Shown here in pieces: positions 24,758 to 36,300 of a stretch of DNA of 64,000 nt (within the stretch, counting starts at the first letter, position 1; the number at the start of each line of letters is the position of its first letter). The notes under the pieces are model-generated. The model did not search any database and was not told where the DNA came from. It saw nothing but the letters and a program-made list of their open reading frames with translations. Source of the DNA: Zea mays (taxonomy: Eukaryota; Streptophyta; Magnoliopsida; Poales; Poaceae). Both the position numbers and the translations under genes were made by a program. The DNA is taken from contig NC_050104.1 in assembly GCF_902167145.1 (NCBI RefSeq), positions 8,330,001 through 8,394,000 on the forward strand, read 5' to 3'.

Positions 24758-25319
24758 ATGGAGGCGAGGAGGAGCAGCGCGGCGCTCGTATCCGTGGCCG
24801 CCGCCGCCGCCGCCGTCGCGCTGCTGCTGGTGCTCGCCGCCGAGCCGTCCCGAGCGGAGCGGTTCGTCGTCGGCGACGCGGCGCGGTGGACGTGGGGGTA
24901 CAACTACACGGACTGGGTCATCAGGAAGGGGCCCTTCTTCCAGAACGACACCCTTGGTGAGTTTGAGAGCACCAACGTTCTTCCCCTGCTGTGTAATAAG
25001 TTTATTGTGGTATGCTATGAACTGAACACACACACACACATATACATATGCAGTGTTCATGTACGACCCGCCGAACGCGACGGTGCACGCGCACAGCGTG
25101 TACCTGATGCGCACCGCCGCGGACTACCAGTCGTGCAACCTCAAGGCGGCCAAGCTGGTGGCCAGCGTCACGCAGGGCGCCGGCTCCGGCTTCGAGTTCG
25201 TGCTCCGGAAGCGCAAGCAGCACTACTTCGTGTGCGGCGAGCGCGGCGGCATCCACTGCACCATGGGCCAGATGAAGTTCGTCGTCAAGCCCAAGAGCTC
25301 TGCCTGCCGCGACGACTGA
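24758..25319 (+). CDS. Phytocyanin (plantacyanin/uclacyanin-like secreted blue-copper-fold protein)
   Basis: There are two exons, 24758-24956 and 25054-25319, joined by a GT-AG intron of 97 bp (CTTG|GTGAGT ... ATGCAG|TGTTC). The product is 154 aa. Residues 1-33 form a signal peptide (hydrophobic Ala/Leu core, likely cleavage after SRA). The rest is a single cupredoxin domain opening ERFVVGDAARWTWG, as phytocyanins do. Cys94 and Cys135 fit the conserved disulfide; His78/His80, Cys127, His134 and Gln139/Met140 are the candidate copper ligands. The Cys127-His134 spacing is two residues longer than the usual CxxPGHC loop, so copper binding is uncertain. There are N-glycosylation sequons at N49, N63 and N74. 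No hydrophobic C-terminal tail is present, so it is probably secreted without a GPI anchor. The family functions in the apoplast in electron transfer or cell-wall signalling. A polyadenylation-like AATAAA lies at 25552. Confidence 0.9.
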
Positions 25320-25829
25320 CTGACACGCCGCCGGACGCCGATGTCGGTGCGCGTACGTGTGGCCTCGATCTCGTCCTGTCTTTGTTCGATCTCTGCATGC
25401 CGCCTTCTCAGTCAGATCATTCCTCCTGTCCAATTGTTGCGCCCTGCTTGTAAGTTATTATTACTATCAGTCGGTGTGGATTTACTCAGTGTGTTGACGT
25501 ATGATTCGTGCTGTCTGATACACCAGTGTTTATGGATGAAAAGGTTGGTTCAATAAATTAGTGAGTCTTTGTTTCTGAAGTCTCAAGTGTCGTTACTCGT
25601 TAAGAGCTAGTAATTTCACAACTCCATTTTTTCAAGAGATTTTTATTTTCCTAGGAGAAAATAAATTAATTTCCTCTCGGAAAATAGAAACTGTCAAAAG
25701 AAGTCAGGCACACTTCCTACAAATACAAGTCGCTAGAGAGGACTCCCTGAAAATGGTTGCGGGTTTCAGCCAAACTTTTTTTTAGCAGAAATGGTTCTGC
25801 TGAAGGTCACCGGACCCAGCTGATTCTGA

Positions 25830-26838
25830 AGTCTGTTTGCCAAAGCCTAGGCACGCTCTCCGTCATCCTGCACTACCTCTACAATGACAACTCTCAAGCA
25901 GGTCCATCGCTTCCACTATCCGTCCATGTGACGGCATCAGCTCTACACCCCTTCTTCATCTCCAAAACAAGATTCATGCCCCCATCCACACTTCCATGCC
26001 TGCAGAGGCAGCCGATCAGCGCAGTGTAGTGTAGCTCACAGCATCTAGCACCACACCAGCATTCCTCATCTCCTGAAACACCGACCTCGCTGCCTCAATG
26101 TCTGCTAGTGCCCATTAACCAGCGCGACATAATTGAAGGCACTGAGCTCACATTCGTTCTTCCTCAAAATTCCAAAGATTGTGCGAGACTTATCCACCTG
26201 CCGGAGTCTACAGAACCCACCGATGATCACATTGTACAGCAGCTGATCAGGGACAAATGCGGTCCTTGGCGATAATCTCCTCCAATAAGCTCAAAGCCTT
26301 CCATTATCTTACCCCCCACGGCAGAGCCCACCGATCAGTGTTTAATATGTGACCAGGCTCGGCGGGTGTCCTCGCGCATTTCGTCGAGCACTTTGAAGAC
26401 GGGCTCCAACTCGCCGTTTTTGGCACAGTGCCTGATGAGGATGTTGTAGACGCATCTCGCCTGTGTTCTTGGAGCCTGTCGAGGGCACCGTGGCAGCAGC
26501 CGCGGAGGAGACGAGGCGGTCGGTCGAGGCAGACTGCGCCTTGTGTGACACGCGGCTCGTCAGTCGTCACTCGTACGAATCAGCGCGGCAGCAAGCGGAG
26601 GAGGGCGAGCGCGTGGTCGGGCGGGAGGCGGCGGACGAGCGGAAGCAACTGCAGCTCCAGGAACCGGCAGGGCTCGGAGGCGGCGGCGCGCGAGGCGGAC
26701 GAGGAGCGCCGAGAAGATGGCCGGCGTCTGGGAGAAGCCGCGCTGGGAGGAGGCCGCGTTGAAGAGGTCGAGCGCGCGCTCCGGGGAGGGGGAGGACGCG
26801 ATGAGGTGCGCAAGTTCCGAGTGGTGGAGGTACCGCAA
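25830..26838 (-). pseudogene. Pentatricopeptide-repeat (PPR) protein pseudogene
   Basis: On the minus strand from ATG 26838 the frame reads MRYLHHSELAHLIASSPSPE, then ALDLFNAASSQRGFSQTPAIF, typical of the N-terminus of a grass PPR protein. Downstream, in different frames, are further repeat-like segments: YNILIRHCAKNGELEPVFKV with LDEMRE (around 26370-26440), YNVIIGGFCRLRQVDKSRTI (around 26180-26240), and FQEMRNAGVVLDAVSYTTL (around 26025-26085). Frame changes and stops between segments (for example TAG near 26105) show it is broken. Intact PPR proteins bind organellar RNA in mitochondria or plastids. It is intronless, like most PPR genes, so this may be a decayed duplicate of a gene elsewhere. 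Confidence 0.75.
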
Positions 26839-27028
26839 TGTTAGCGTAGTGGGTACTGGGTAGAGAGGAAGAGGATTGGAGACGAAGAAGGCGAACGAGA
26901 TGCAGAGAAGAGAGATAGTATGTGACGGAATCAGCTTTCTGTTCTTTGTTATCTTCCTCCCGTATCGTAATGCCCCTTGTATGGAAACGTTGCTGCCTAG
27001 TACAGCCCAGGTCCACCTAGAGATGTTA

Positions 27029-27212
27029 GCGTGTGTTTGGTTTGAGGTTAAAATGAAATGAGTTGGATCAACATCTTTCGATTTTTTAGATCACGTCGTC
27101 ACTAAAAACTACTTTAGAGTTTACATCGTCCCTGCGTGACTCTCATTAAAACACTATTGAAACAGTGGTCACCATATTCCATCTCTCTATATACATCTAA
27201 CCAAACACACCC
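27029..27212. mobile_element. Tourist-like MITE (184 bp)
   Basis: The ends GCGTGTGTTTGGTT and AACCAAACACACCC are inverted repeats flanked by TTA on both sides (27026-27028 and 27213-27215), the 3-bp target of PIF/Harbinger-derived Tourist elements. It has no coding capacity. Confidence 0.75.
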
Positions 27213-28137
27213 TTATTATGTCTATTACATGGCTCAAGTTGGCCCATGATACTTTGTATTAAGTTTCTTTTTCCGCCTTGGCCTATTCTCGTGAACTCCA
27301 GCTTTCCGCGCCCTTTCTTCATCTATCTTTTAGGTTGCTCGTGTCTTCAGTTTCCTCCGTTGACAACAGCTCCTTGCTTGACGCCGACACATCCTCTGTG
27401 CTCTCCTGTGTAGTGGAGCTAACATTCCCCACTCCTTAAAATACGGCTTGCCCCTAAGCCGCTGATGGTGTAGAACCAGCTTCTTCAAGTGTGTAGAGAA
27501 CCGTAGCTACATGTTTAGCCTCGATATCAGCCTCTTGAATCACTCTGGTAGTATATGAAGACGATGCCATTCTGTGAACGGGTAGAATTCCTTTGCTTAA
27601 GTGGTTTCACTTAAGTGTTTTTGATATATAATCATGTACTTATGTTTAATTGGAAATTTTGGGATACACTTACAATTAGTAAGTCAGGCGTTGTTAATAA
27701 AATATTGACCAACTAAAATGCTTACCGCTTATCCGTAACCTACCTTGTTAATCTTGCATTACTCCTCTCACTTGCTGAGCCCCGACCATAAGCAAGCTCA
27801 CCTCTTGCTAATATTTTGATCAGAGGGTGATGAATAAGACTTTGCAGATGATGTTGACGAGTACTAAGCCTAACGATGCACCAGTCATCTTCCTGTGGAA
27901 GAGCGCCCATGTTTTATCCGCTGTACTTTGATGAAGATACTATTTAAAGACACTTATGTCTGGATGATGTAATAAAGTTAATATACTCTCTTTGCGCCTT
28001 TATTTCATTGTCTTTTGATATATTAGACCTGTGACGTCAACATATGTGTGGAAAATAAATCCTAGCACACATATGTTATGCATTCGGTTTTGACCCTAAA
28101 ACTGGCTGCGACAGAACGCATGGTATATGACGAGGAT
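27213..28137. other. Intergenic sequence with no feature recognised
   Basis: There is no open frame of note and no transposon ends that I could pair. It is moderately AT-rich. Confidence 0.5.
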
Positions 28138-29206
28138 CACTATACCACAACCTAGCAATAACGACTTACTTACCGTCGGTATAAGCCGTTATAGCAACGT
28201 ACTATCAGTCGCTATAGAGTTATACCGACTAACACTTTCTGACGCTGTAAGTGGCGTCGGCATAAATGTATAGCGACAGACATGTTTATACCAACGAACG
28301 GTTAGACATTAAAAAGATATACCGACTAACATATTTATACCGACGGACAGTCTGTTAGAACTTATATCGACACACTGTTCGACGCGATATATGTATTTTT
28401 AACGACTAACAATTAAACGCTACGGCTATATGAACCTAAAAAAATATATTACTAGCAATTTCCAATTATCATCAACATCAGATAACAATTGTACTGCATT
28501 CATACATAGCTCATGTTGATATAGCTCATATTTTCATTCATGACAATAACAATTGTACTGCATTCATACATAAAGTTCACAAGTTTGCTTTTGTTGTAAT
28601 AAAGATCAAAATAAGCAGCAACAACACTAAGTTTGGCTTGTCAAAGCTCAGAGATACTAGCTAGTACAACCACATGTTGGTTTCAGAATTTTAAGTTCAC
28701 TTGCAAAACACAAAATATGTAGCTGCATCCATCCAAAAGAACTTTTGATCTTTCTTGTTGTAGGCTTGTAGCATCCATAGGCACCACCGCGATCTGCTTG
28801 CTATTGTCATCATGGAGTAAACAAGTGACTTACTACCTCTAGGACCTCCCTCCTGACAAAATTAAAACCCAAAACATTAGTAGACTACTTAGAAATCCAT
28901 TCCAAAATAAACTATAGAATAGCTACCACCAATGCTCCATGATTAAGTTAAATATACAATAGTTGAACGCAACAGAACTGCATGATCACAACACCTTGCT
29001 GCTGCTTATTGAGCTGCATGAATTTTAGACAGCAGCTACTCAAGTGTCCTTTCATTTAGTTAATATCTACGTTGAAATGTATGTTGTCCAGCTAGTAAGA
29101 AAAGAGATGTATTTAGCTGGTGACTTATTTACTGCTTCAGTCTCAATATCTTATAAGTTAACAGCTGAAAAAAATCAAGATCCTAATTTGGTGTTGTGGT
29201 ATAGTG
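28138..29206. mobile_element. Small CACTA-type element with perfect 14-bp ends
   Basis: The left end CACTATACCACAAC and the right end GTTGTGGTATAGTG are perfect inverted repeats, flanked by the 3-bp duplication GAT (28135-28137 and 29207-29209), as for CACTA elements. The left 300 bp carries repeated motifs of the ATACCGAC(G/T) type in both orientations, which look like subterminal repeats. The right side lacks a matching array. It encodes no transposase, so it would be a non-autonomous family member. The terminal sequence differs from the CACTACCGGAA elements nearby. Confidence 0.75.
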
Positions 29207-29209
29207 GAT

Positions 29210-30376
29210 ATGTGCCATCAAATAAGGCTATCCGAGATACAATCGTGCAAAAAAACACGAGTCAACATCCTCCATAGCCATACACCTCGAAAGTACAAAA
29301 ATGTATCTAAATCTCCAGTATCTAAATCAGTGGTATGGATTTAAAATATGTAGCTTTGCGTGACACATCAAGGGATTAGAGCAGAGTTAATTACACATGT
29401 CTTTTCTATAAGTTGTATTACAGAAGAGTTAATTACAACCATTAATTCCAGCATATAGAAAAGCACTGTGCAAGATCATATAAAGTTTGGGTTATCTTCT
29501 TTCCTTAGGAAACATAAGACAATTTTTAAAAATCATCTTAAAAATATTTAAGTAGGGTAAAAGAGATAAACAACCTACTGCTGCACCTAAATTGCATAAA
29601 TAATGCTAGTTTTTTTATACTGGAGATTGGACGAAGATTCCCTGAAGCTTCCTTAACAAATTAGACCAACTGTTACGTTTATATGCTCTAGGCCATAGGT
29701 TTTATAAGCTAGTCGTCCATGCTTTGCTACGATTGTTATATATCAAATAAATATGCATTAAGATATTTATATAAATATAATTATTATTTATTTCTAAACA
29801 TTAAGGCAAGTGTAATCTAGTGATTAACCCCAAATTTATGAAGTTGGAGGCTTCAGTTCGAGTGTTGGCTCTACACTATTTTTTGTGCAGAATGGTAGTG
29901 GTGCGAGCGGCGTCGGATGTTGGACAGGCATAGTAGGTGGCTAGCTGCATGAACGCTGAACATGGGGCCTACGGGACACGACGCTGATGCGGAGCACATG
30001 AGGCGGGAGAATCTAGTCGGGACACATGGGACGGGTCCAAAGCGTCAGCGCGAAGCCGTGGTAGCATCAGATGTCTATATTATATTTTTAATAGAATAGT
30101 ATAGATAACAGTTAAGTGCATATATATAATACACCAACAATATAGCGCCAGCAACGAAACAATACAGATTTTTAGAACGAAGATAACGCAGCGCATACAC
30201 TATTATATATACAAATTTCGCGTTAGCCACTTTGAAGTACAGACATGCACAAGGACAGCACATCTGGTTAAACCAATATAATGCCGCGAATGGGACTATC
30301 CCAGTCTTTGTCTTCTTAGAAGCACTGGTGTCAGCCCCACTCATGCAGATAACATGCGATGCGATGGTCCTTCCTT
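29210..30376 (-). other. 3' flank and 3' UTR region of the MADS-box gene
   Basis: I see no other gene here. The MADS-box stop codon is at 30377-30379 (minus), so the 3' UTR extends to lower coordinates. AT-rich stretches with AATAAA-like signals on the minus strand occur from about 30110 down. A GC-richer patch at 29880-30070 looks like a small repeat of unknown type. Confidence 0.4.
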
Positions 30377-33300
30377 TCAAGGCAACCTGCATGGTCAAAG
30401 AGTTCATAGTCCTTTGGATTTAAGGATCTAATGGGTACAAAGAAAACCATGCACGATTTAATTTTTCATGAAAATCTTTCTACTTAGCTTCCAGGCATAT
30501 ATTATTATTAACTTCAAAGCATAAGTGTTTCATAATTGCTCATGCAACAAATTAAGCATAAATGTTTTGGAGTGCACTCACGACAACTTCAAGGAAATAT
30601 CGGAACCATCATCACAGTCGAGCGAGCTTCCTGAATGCAATGCAGTCATTACAGATTCAGACGACTGCCCGTCTTCAGTGAGGATATTTTCTGCAGCAGC
30701 AGCAACCACCATTAATTGTGCCAGCCGTTAGCACCTGAGGCATCTGCTTATAAAGAATAAGGAATTATAAACGTCCTCCTCATTATACGGTTTGTTACAA
30801 CCGAAGTCCTGGCACTACATATATAGAGAAATATATATATACGGTCTGTTACTTGTTCTTTTAGACGCCTGTTCTCATCTTCTAGCTGTGTGCCCTACAA
30901 GAAACGGATAAAAGGATTGCATGATTAAAGCGTCCATTCAATTTAAATGTATTTGTAGATGCATGTTCGACGTCTTCATGAAATATGGAACATGGAACTC
31001 TTTATTCATGTCACCATAAGCTGATGAAAAAAGAGGGGAGATGTTGTCCAATCTTTTCGAAGAATCCGTTGAAGATTTCTCTCATTTAAGTGTGAAAAAA
31101 GGTTAACAAGTTCAATCTCTCATATAGTAGAGTTGAAGTAGTTATTCTTTGTTTAGATTTCTTGATATTTGTGGTTGATTTATATAATTTATAGGATAGG
31201 AAAAGTAGCAAGTCGATATGTTTGAATGTAATAGAAATCAGTAGCAAATCAGATTTGAGTTTTGTTCATTGGCTACATAAGTTTGAGGGTTGGTGTGTAA
31301 TATTTCTTCGTTTGTGTGAGTTAATCCTCTGATATATTGTGTACTATGTATGAAGGTAAAATAATACTCTATAAGAGAGGATGTGTTGTACATTTTTTTT
31401 GAAGAATTTGTTGAATATTTCACTTAATTAAGGTTAGCACGTTCATCCTCTCATATGGTATAGTTGCAATGGTTATCTTTTTGTTTAGATTTCTTAAATT
31501 TATCGTTGATTGTATCATATGTTTACAAAAGATTGCATCAACAATAAGGTTTTATATAAATAATGCAGATGAACCGTGAATGAATATACAACATGCATTG
31601 ACGCTTAGGGTAGATTCCTGAATCTGGGTGGTAGACTTACTCTGCTAAATAGTTGTCTTTCTAATGTTCCTTTATATATGCTTTCGATCTATCCTGCCCC
31701 TAAGACTGTTATCAAAAAAAATTGATTTGTTGAGAAGGAGGCTTCTTTGGCAGGGGGGAAAGCAGTCCAAAAAATTTCATTTAGCTGATTGGGTGTCAGT
31801 GTGCTCTCCCAAAAATCAGGGTGGTTTGGGTGTTTTAAATCTTGAAGTTATGAATGATTCCTTACTTTCTAAATGGTTGTGGAATATTAAGAATTCGAAT
31901 GGCTTATGGCAAAAGATTATTGCTAGTAAGTACATTAAGGGAAAACCCCTTATTTTGGTTAAGCAAAAACAAAATGACTCTCATTTCTGGAAAAAAACTC
32001 CTGAGTTTACGAGACATCTTTTACAAATATTGTAAAACTGAAGTTGGCAATGGTTTGAATACTAGTTTCTGGAAAAGCACTTGGTTGGGTAACCAACCAT
32101 TGTCTATCCAGTTTCCTGTTCTTTTTGACTTGACCTATGATAAAGATGTTTCTGTTAAAGAGGTTTTCACATCTAAATTTGAGTCTCTTACTTTCAGAAG
32201 AAGGATTGTGGGTAATTTGAGGTTGCTTTTTGATGAATTGATTAATTATTGTAATCAGGTAAGTCTATCTGATCATGATGATAAAATTGTGTGGACTCTG
32301 GGGAAAAAGGCTTCTCAGTTAATTCTTTGTACAGAAAGAAAATGGAAAATCAAATTTTGATTCCATATAAGTTTTTGTGGAAATCTAAATTGCCTCATAA
32401 AATCAAGGTATTCTTCTGGTTAGTGGTAAGAAATAAGATTCTTACTAAGGATAACCTGAAGAAAAGGTGCTGGTTTGGTTCTTTAAACTGCTGCTTCTGT
32501 GGGGTGGATGAATCTATTGATCACCTGTTCTTTAAATGCCCCATTGCTCAATATATGTGGAGAGTTATTCAAGTTGCTTTGAATTTGAGATCAATCCCGA
32601 AAAATATCAAAGATATGTATGACAATTGGTTTTGTAAACCAAAAGACAAGATTGCTCATCTTGTGTTATTTGGTTGCGGTGCTTTATTCTGGGCTATTTG
32701 GCGCACTAGAAATGATTGGTGCTTTGGAAAAAATCATTTACTTGATCCGTCTAACATCATTTTTCTTTGCTTCTTCTGGTTGGATTCTTGGGCGATTCGT
32801 CAGAAAAAGAAGGAGCAAAGAATGGTGGTGCTAGGAAGCAAGTTAATCCGAAAGACGGCAAGTGAAGCTTTCGGAAGGGCCTCGGGGTGGTGCCCTCTCG
32901 ACAGGCGTATTTCTGAATGATACGAAGCTGGAACTGGGAAGTTGATTTGGATAGTTGTCTGTCTTTTGCTGTCTAGACTGTTCAGTTCATTTTGAGGCTT
33001 CTGTCTGTCTTGTTGGGATGTAAATAAGAAAGTCTTATGTAGTCCTTCGTAGGCCAAAACTTTTCCTGTTATCGTAGGCTCTTCACTGATCTCGTGATAG
33101 TGGTTAGAGTCTAGATAGGGTGCTGGCCGTGGTTGGTCTTTTGGAGGTTTTACCGCGTGGTGCGCGGTTGTTTCAAACTTGCCTATTTCTTAATGAAATA
33201 GGGGGCTTCGCCCCTTCGTAAAAAAAACATGCATTGACGCTCTAAAGGATATATTGATAACGTTCACTATTTTCTGAAGACGACAAAGAAACACAAGCTT

Positions 33301-36300
33301 AAAATATTTTGTCATTAAAACGACTTTAGATAATTTTTTATGTGAAATACAAAGTTATATAACTTTTAGAGATCTATAATTTTGTTTTGGTTGTTTCTCA
33401 TGCATCCCGCCTAATTGTTTGCTACCATTACATACTTGTGACGACTATACAATACAGATTATTTTAGTATTAACTTTATAAAATCTTGTGACGCATATTT
33501 GGACGACCAAACAACCTCGAATAAAAAAACTTTAACTACAAGGTTGGTACTGCAACTTTTAGTACAACCGATAACAATCTCAAATCGACCCAAGCGGCTT
33601 TCTCCAAAGTTAGAGATGAATACTCTACCTGGTATTTTTTTTTGGGGGGGGGGGGTGCTACACCCCTATTGATTGCCCAAAATGTAATGAGTAATTAATG
33701 GACACCTTAGGGCATGTTCGGTTAAGAAAATTGAAGGGGATTAATTAAATCTCTTCCTATTCCTAGTCAAAGTTGAATATAAAGGAATTTAATGCAACTA
33801 AACAAAGCCTCAAGAGTGTGTTTGAGAGCAAGTAAATTAGAGCAGATTGAAGAGGCTAAAATCTCTTTATTATTCATTTGTTAACAGCAACAGAATTTTA
33901 GACCTTTTCAATCCATTCCTTCTAAACTAGCCCTAATCCGCGATAGCGCCGCCTAAGACTGTGTCCAGTAGACAGGATGAAATAGGGGCCGCGGAACTGT
34001 AGATGATGACACTGTTTACAGAGTAAGCTTGAAATATGATATAAAATAGAGGATGTGATAAGGGATCTACTCAAGATAGCCTAAAGGAGGGAGCGCCTCT
34101 CATCCATGTAAGATGTAAACTTCGTTAGCATCTCCCTTATTTTAATGAAATGCTAGATAATAAGCCCAATATTCCAAAAAAATACAATTCTAACCGTTGT
34201 CTAGATTTCAGGTACCAAAATTTTAGCAAGTCCCTGGTGCTAAGCACAGTAACAACAGAAAACGGTTGGCACACATTTATTTGCTCCCTTTTTATGTATG
34301 CGTCTATAAACCATGATATCCCCAGCTTCTTGCGAGTTATATCGGTTTGTGTTTGGGGGTCTCCTCTTGCCTGTCGTGTTGAAGAAAACTTCTCTAAAGT
34401 TAATGCCCAGAGGGCTTCTCCATAGTGGTCAAAGTGTTTTCTTAACAAACTGTGCTACCCATTCTTAAGAGACTGGCACATGACCTACCACCCATATCAA
34501 CTGAATTCAATTCTACAACTTTCATTGGCCCATATCATGAGTGCTATATATGCATATCCTATCTAGCTAGCAAGCATCTCTCTTTTCGATCTACTCTTTT
34601 CTACTAATTCAGTTGTTACCAATCCTCTTTGTGTGGTTCCACTAGAAATGATCAGCTCGTCCAACTGAGGTCACGCTTGGAACATATGGGATAATCTAAG
34701 CTGATCACCAGAATAACCAGCTAAGCCATCATTTTAGGATCTTGGTTAAAATTTGAACACGTAAAATCTAGATGAGATTTTCCGAATAAAGTATGAGAAA
34801 AGGAAATTGACGCGAGATCGTTTATCTTTTGAAACTGCATTCTATTTCTATCCCATGCATGGGCCTGGGAATGGGTGGCATACTTTCCAAGATTCTTGCA
34901 ACTTCGTTCGATTTTGATATAAATTCCATGTAAACATATAACATACTAATGAAATGGCAGGATCTCAAATAAGGAACTTAATTAAAAATGTCATTTTGCA
35001 GTTAACGCCACTAGTTTGCTACTACATATTATATAATCATTTCTCACCTTTTGCAGTAATTCGCCGATTTGTTGCATGAATAGCTGGTCCTGAAGAGATA
35101 TCCATTGTATGAGAAATAGTTAAGCACAAACTCAAACGAGAATCTGAAGGATGTAGGACTCGTTGAGCAGTCACCCTACCTTTGTACTAATCACTCTATG
35201 CAGTCCTGCTTCAAGTTTCCTTTCCATTCGGTGCAATTCCTCTACACTCAATCCCTCAAGGTCTTCACCTCTCATCTGTCTACATTATCGAACAGTAAAG
35301 TCATTTGTGTATGAAACAAATGTTCTTTGAATCACATAATCATTGTGTATGAAACAAAACATAACCTAAGTCCATTAGTTTCTTCAGCAAGTTGCTCGTT
35401 CAAGCCGCTGTATTTGCTCTGCTCTACCTGAAAAATTATAAGGGAAAATAGGATTAGTATATAAGTTAAATGAAACATTAAATATACGTATACACATACT
35501 GTAATTCTCCAAACAGTAGTGTGCATGCAAACTACACTTGGAGGATAAGAAGTCCAAGACTGATTAACACTAAGATTGTAAGGAATACTATGTGGTACTA
35601 TGGATAAACAATTATTCATTTCACCAAGGTGTATCTTGACATATCACATTGAAGGAAAAAAAGGATAGCTTGATAAATTTACCAGTCAATTCCTTCTGTT
35701 CAGAAGGTAAACATCGATTTTTCTACATATAGTTATATAAAAGTAAGTGTAGACACTAATAATATTGCTCAAGAATAATTAATCAATCAGAAAAGACTAC
35801 TTTGCAATCTTTATTCAATGTATATCCCCTTATTTGAGTATGCCTTCCAATGTTCTTGTACTCTGATCTATAATAGTTTATACTAAGAGCTATGAAAGTT
35901 TGCATCAGCTAAGAACTGTCCACAGAAGCATGACTTAATCACAAGGAACTACGAAAAAGTAGTTCATATTAAATTGTTTGCACAACAAAAATGTAATTGC
36001 TGTCTGTGGACCGACTAGACTTCCCACACATTTCTAACTTTTAACATCTGTCTTTCCTGTAAAAGTGCTTTACACTATTGCCTATTAGTAAGAAAAGTTC
36101 AAGGAAAGAAAAAAGGAAAAATATTGCTAACATAACATACATTCAAATCAATAGAAGGCTGCTGATGTGATTTCCCCAGATTCTTAGAATGTGTACTGTA
36201 CTTGTCAACGATGTCATTCACACTGTTGACAAAAGCAAAAGCAAACGGTAAATAATGAAAACATATAATGGAAGCTTACAATGGCAATGAGGATATGAAA

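Noticed and set aside
29811..29880. tRNA- or SINE-like stretch with a weak box B (AGTTCGAGTGT)
   Set aside because: There is no credible A box, no cloverleaf that I can fold, and no flanking duplication. I did not call a tRNA or SINE.
33636..33656. T-run followed by a G-run
   Set aside because: It is a simple homopolymer junction within an intron. Nothing else points to a function.
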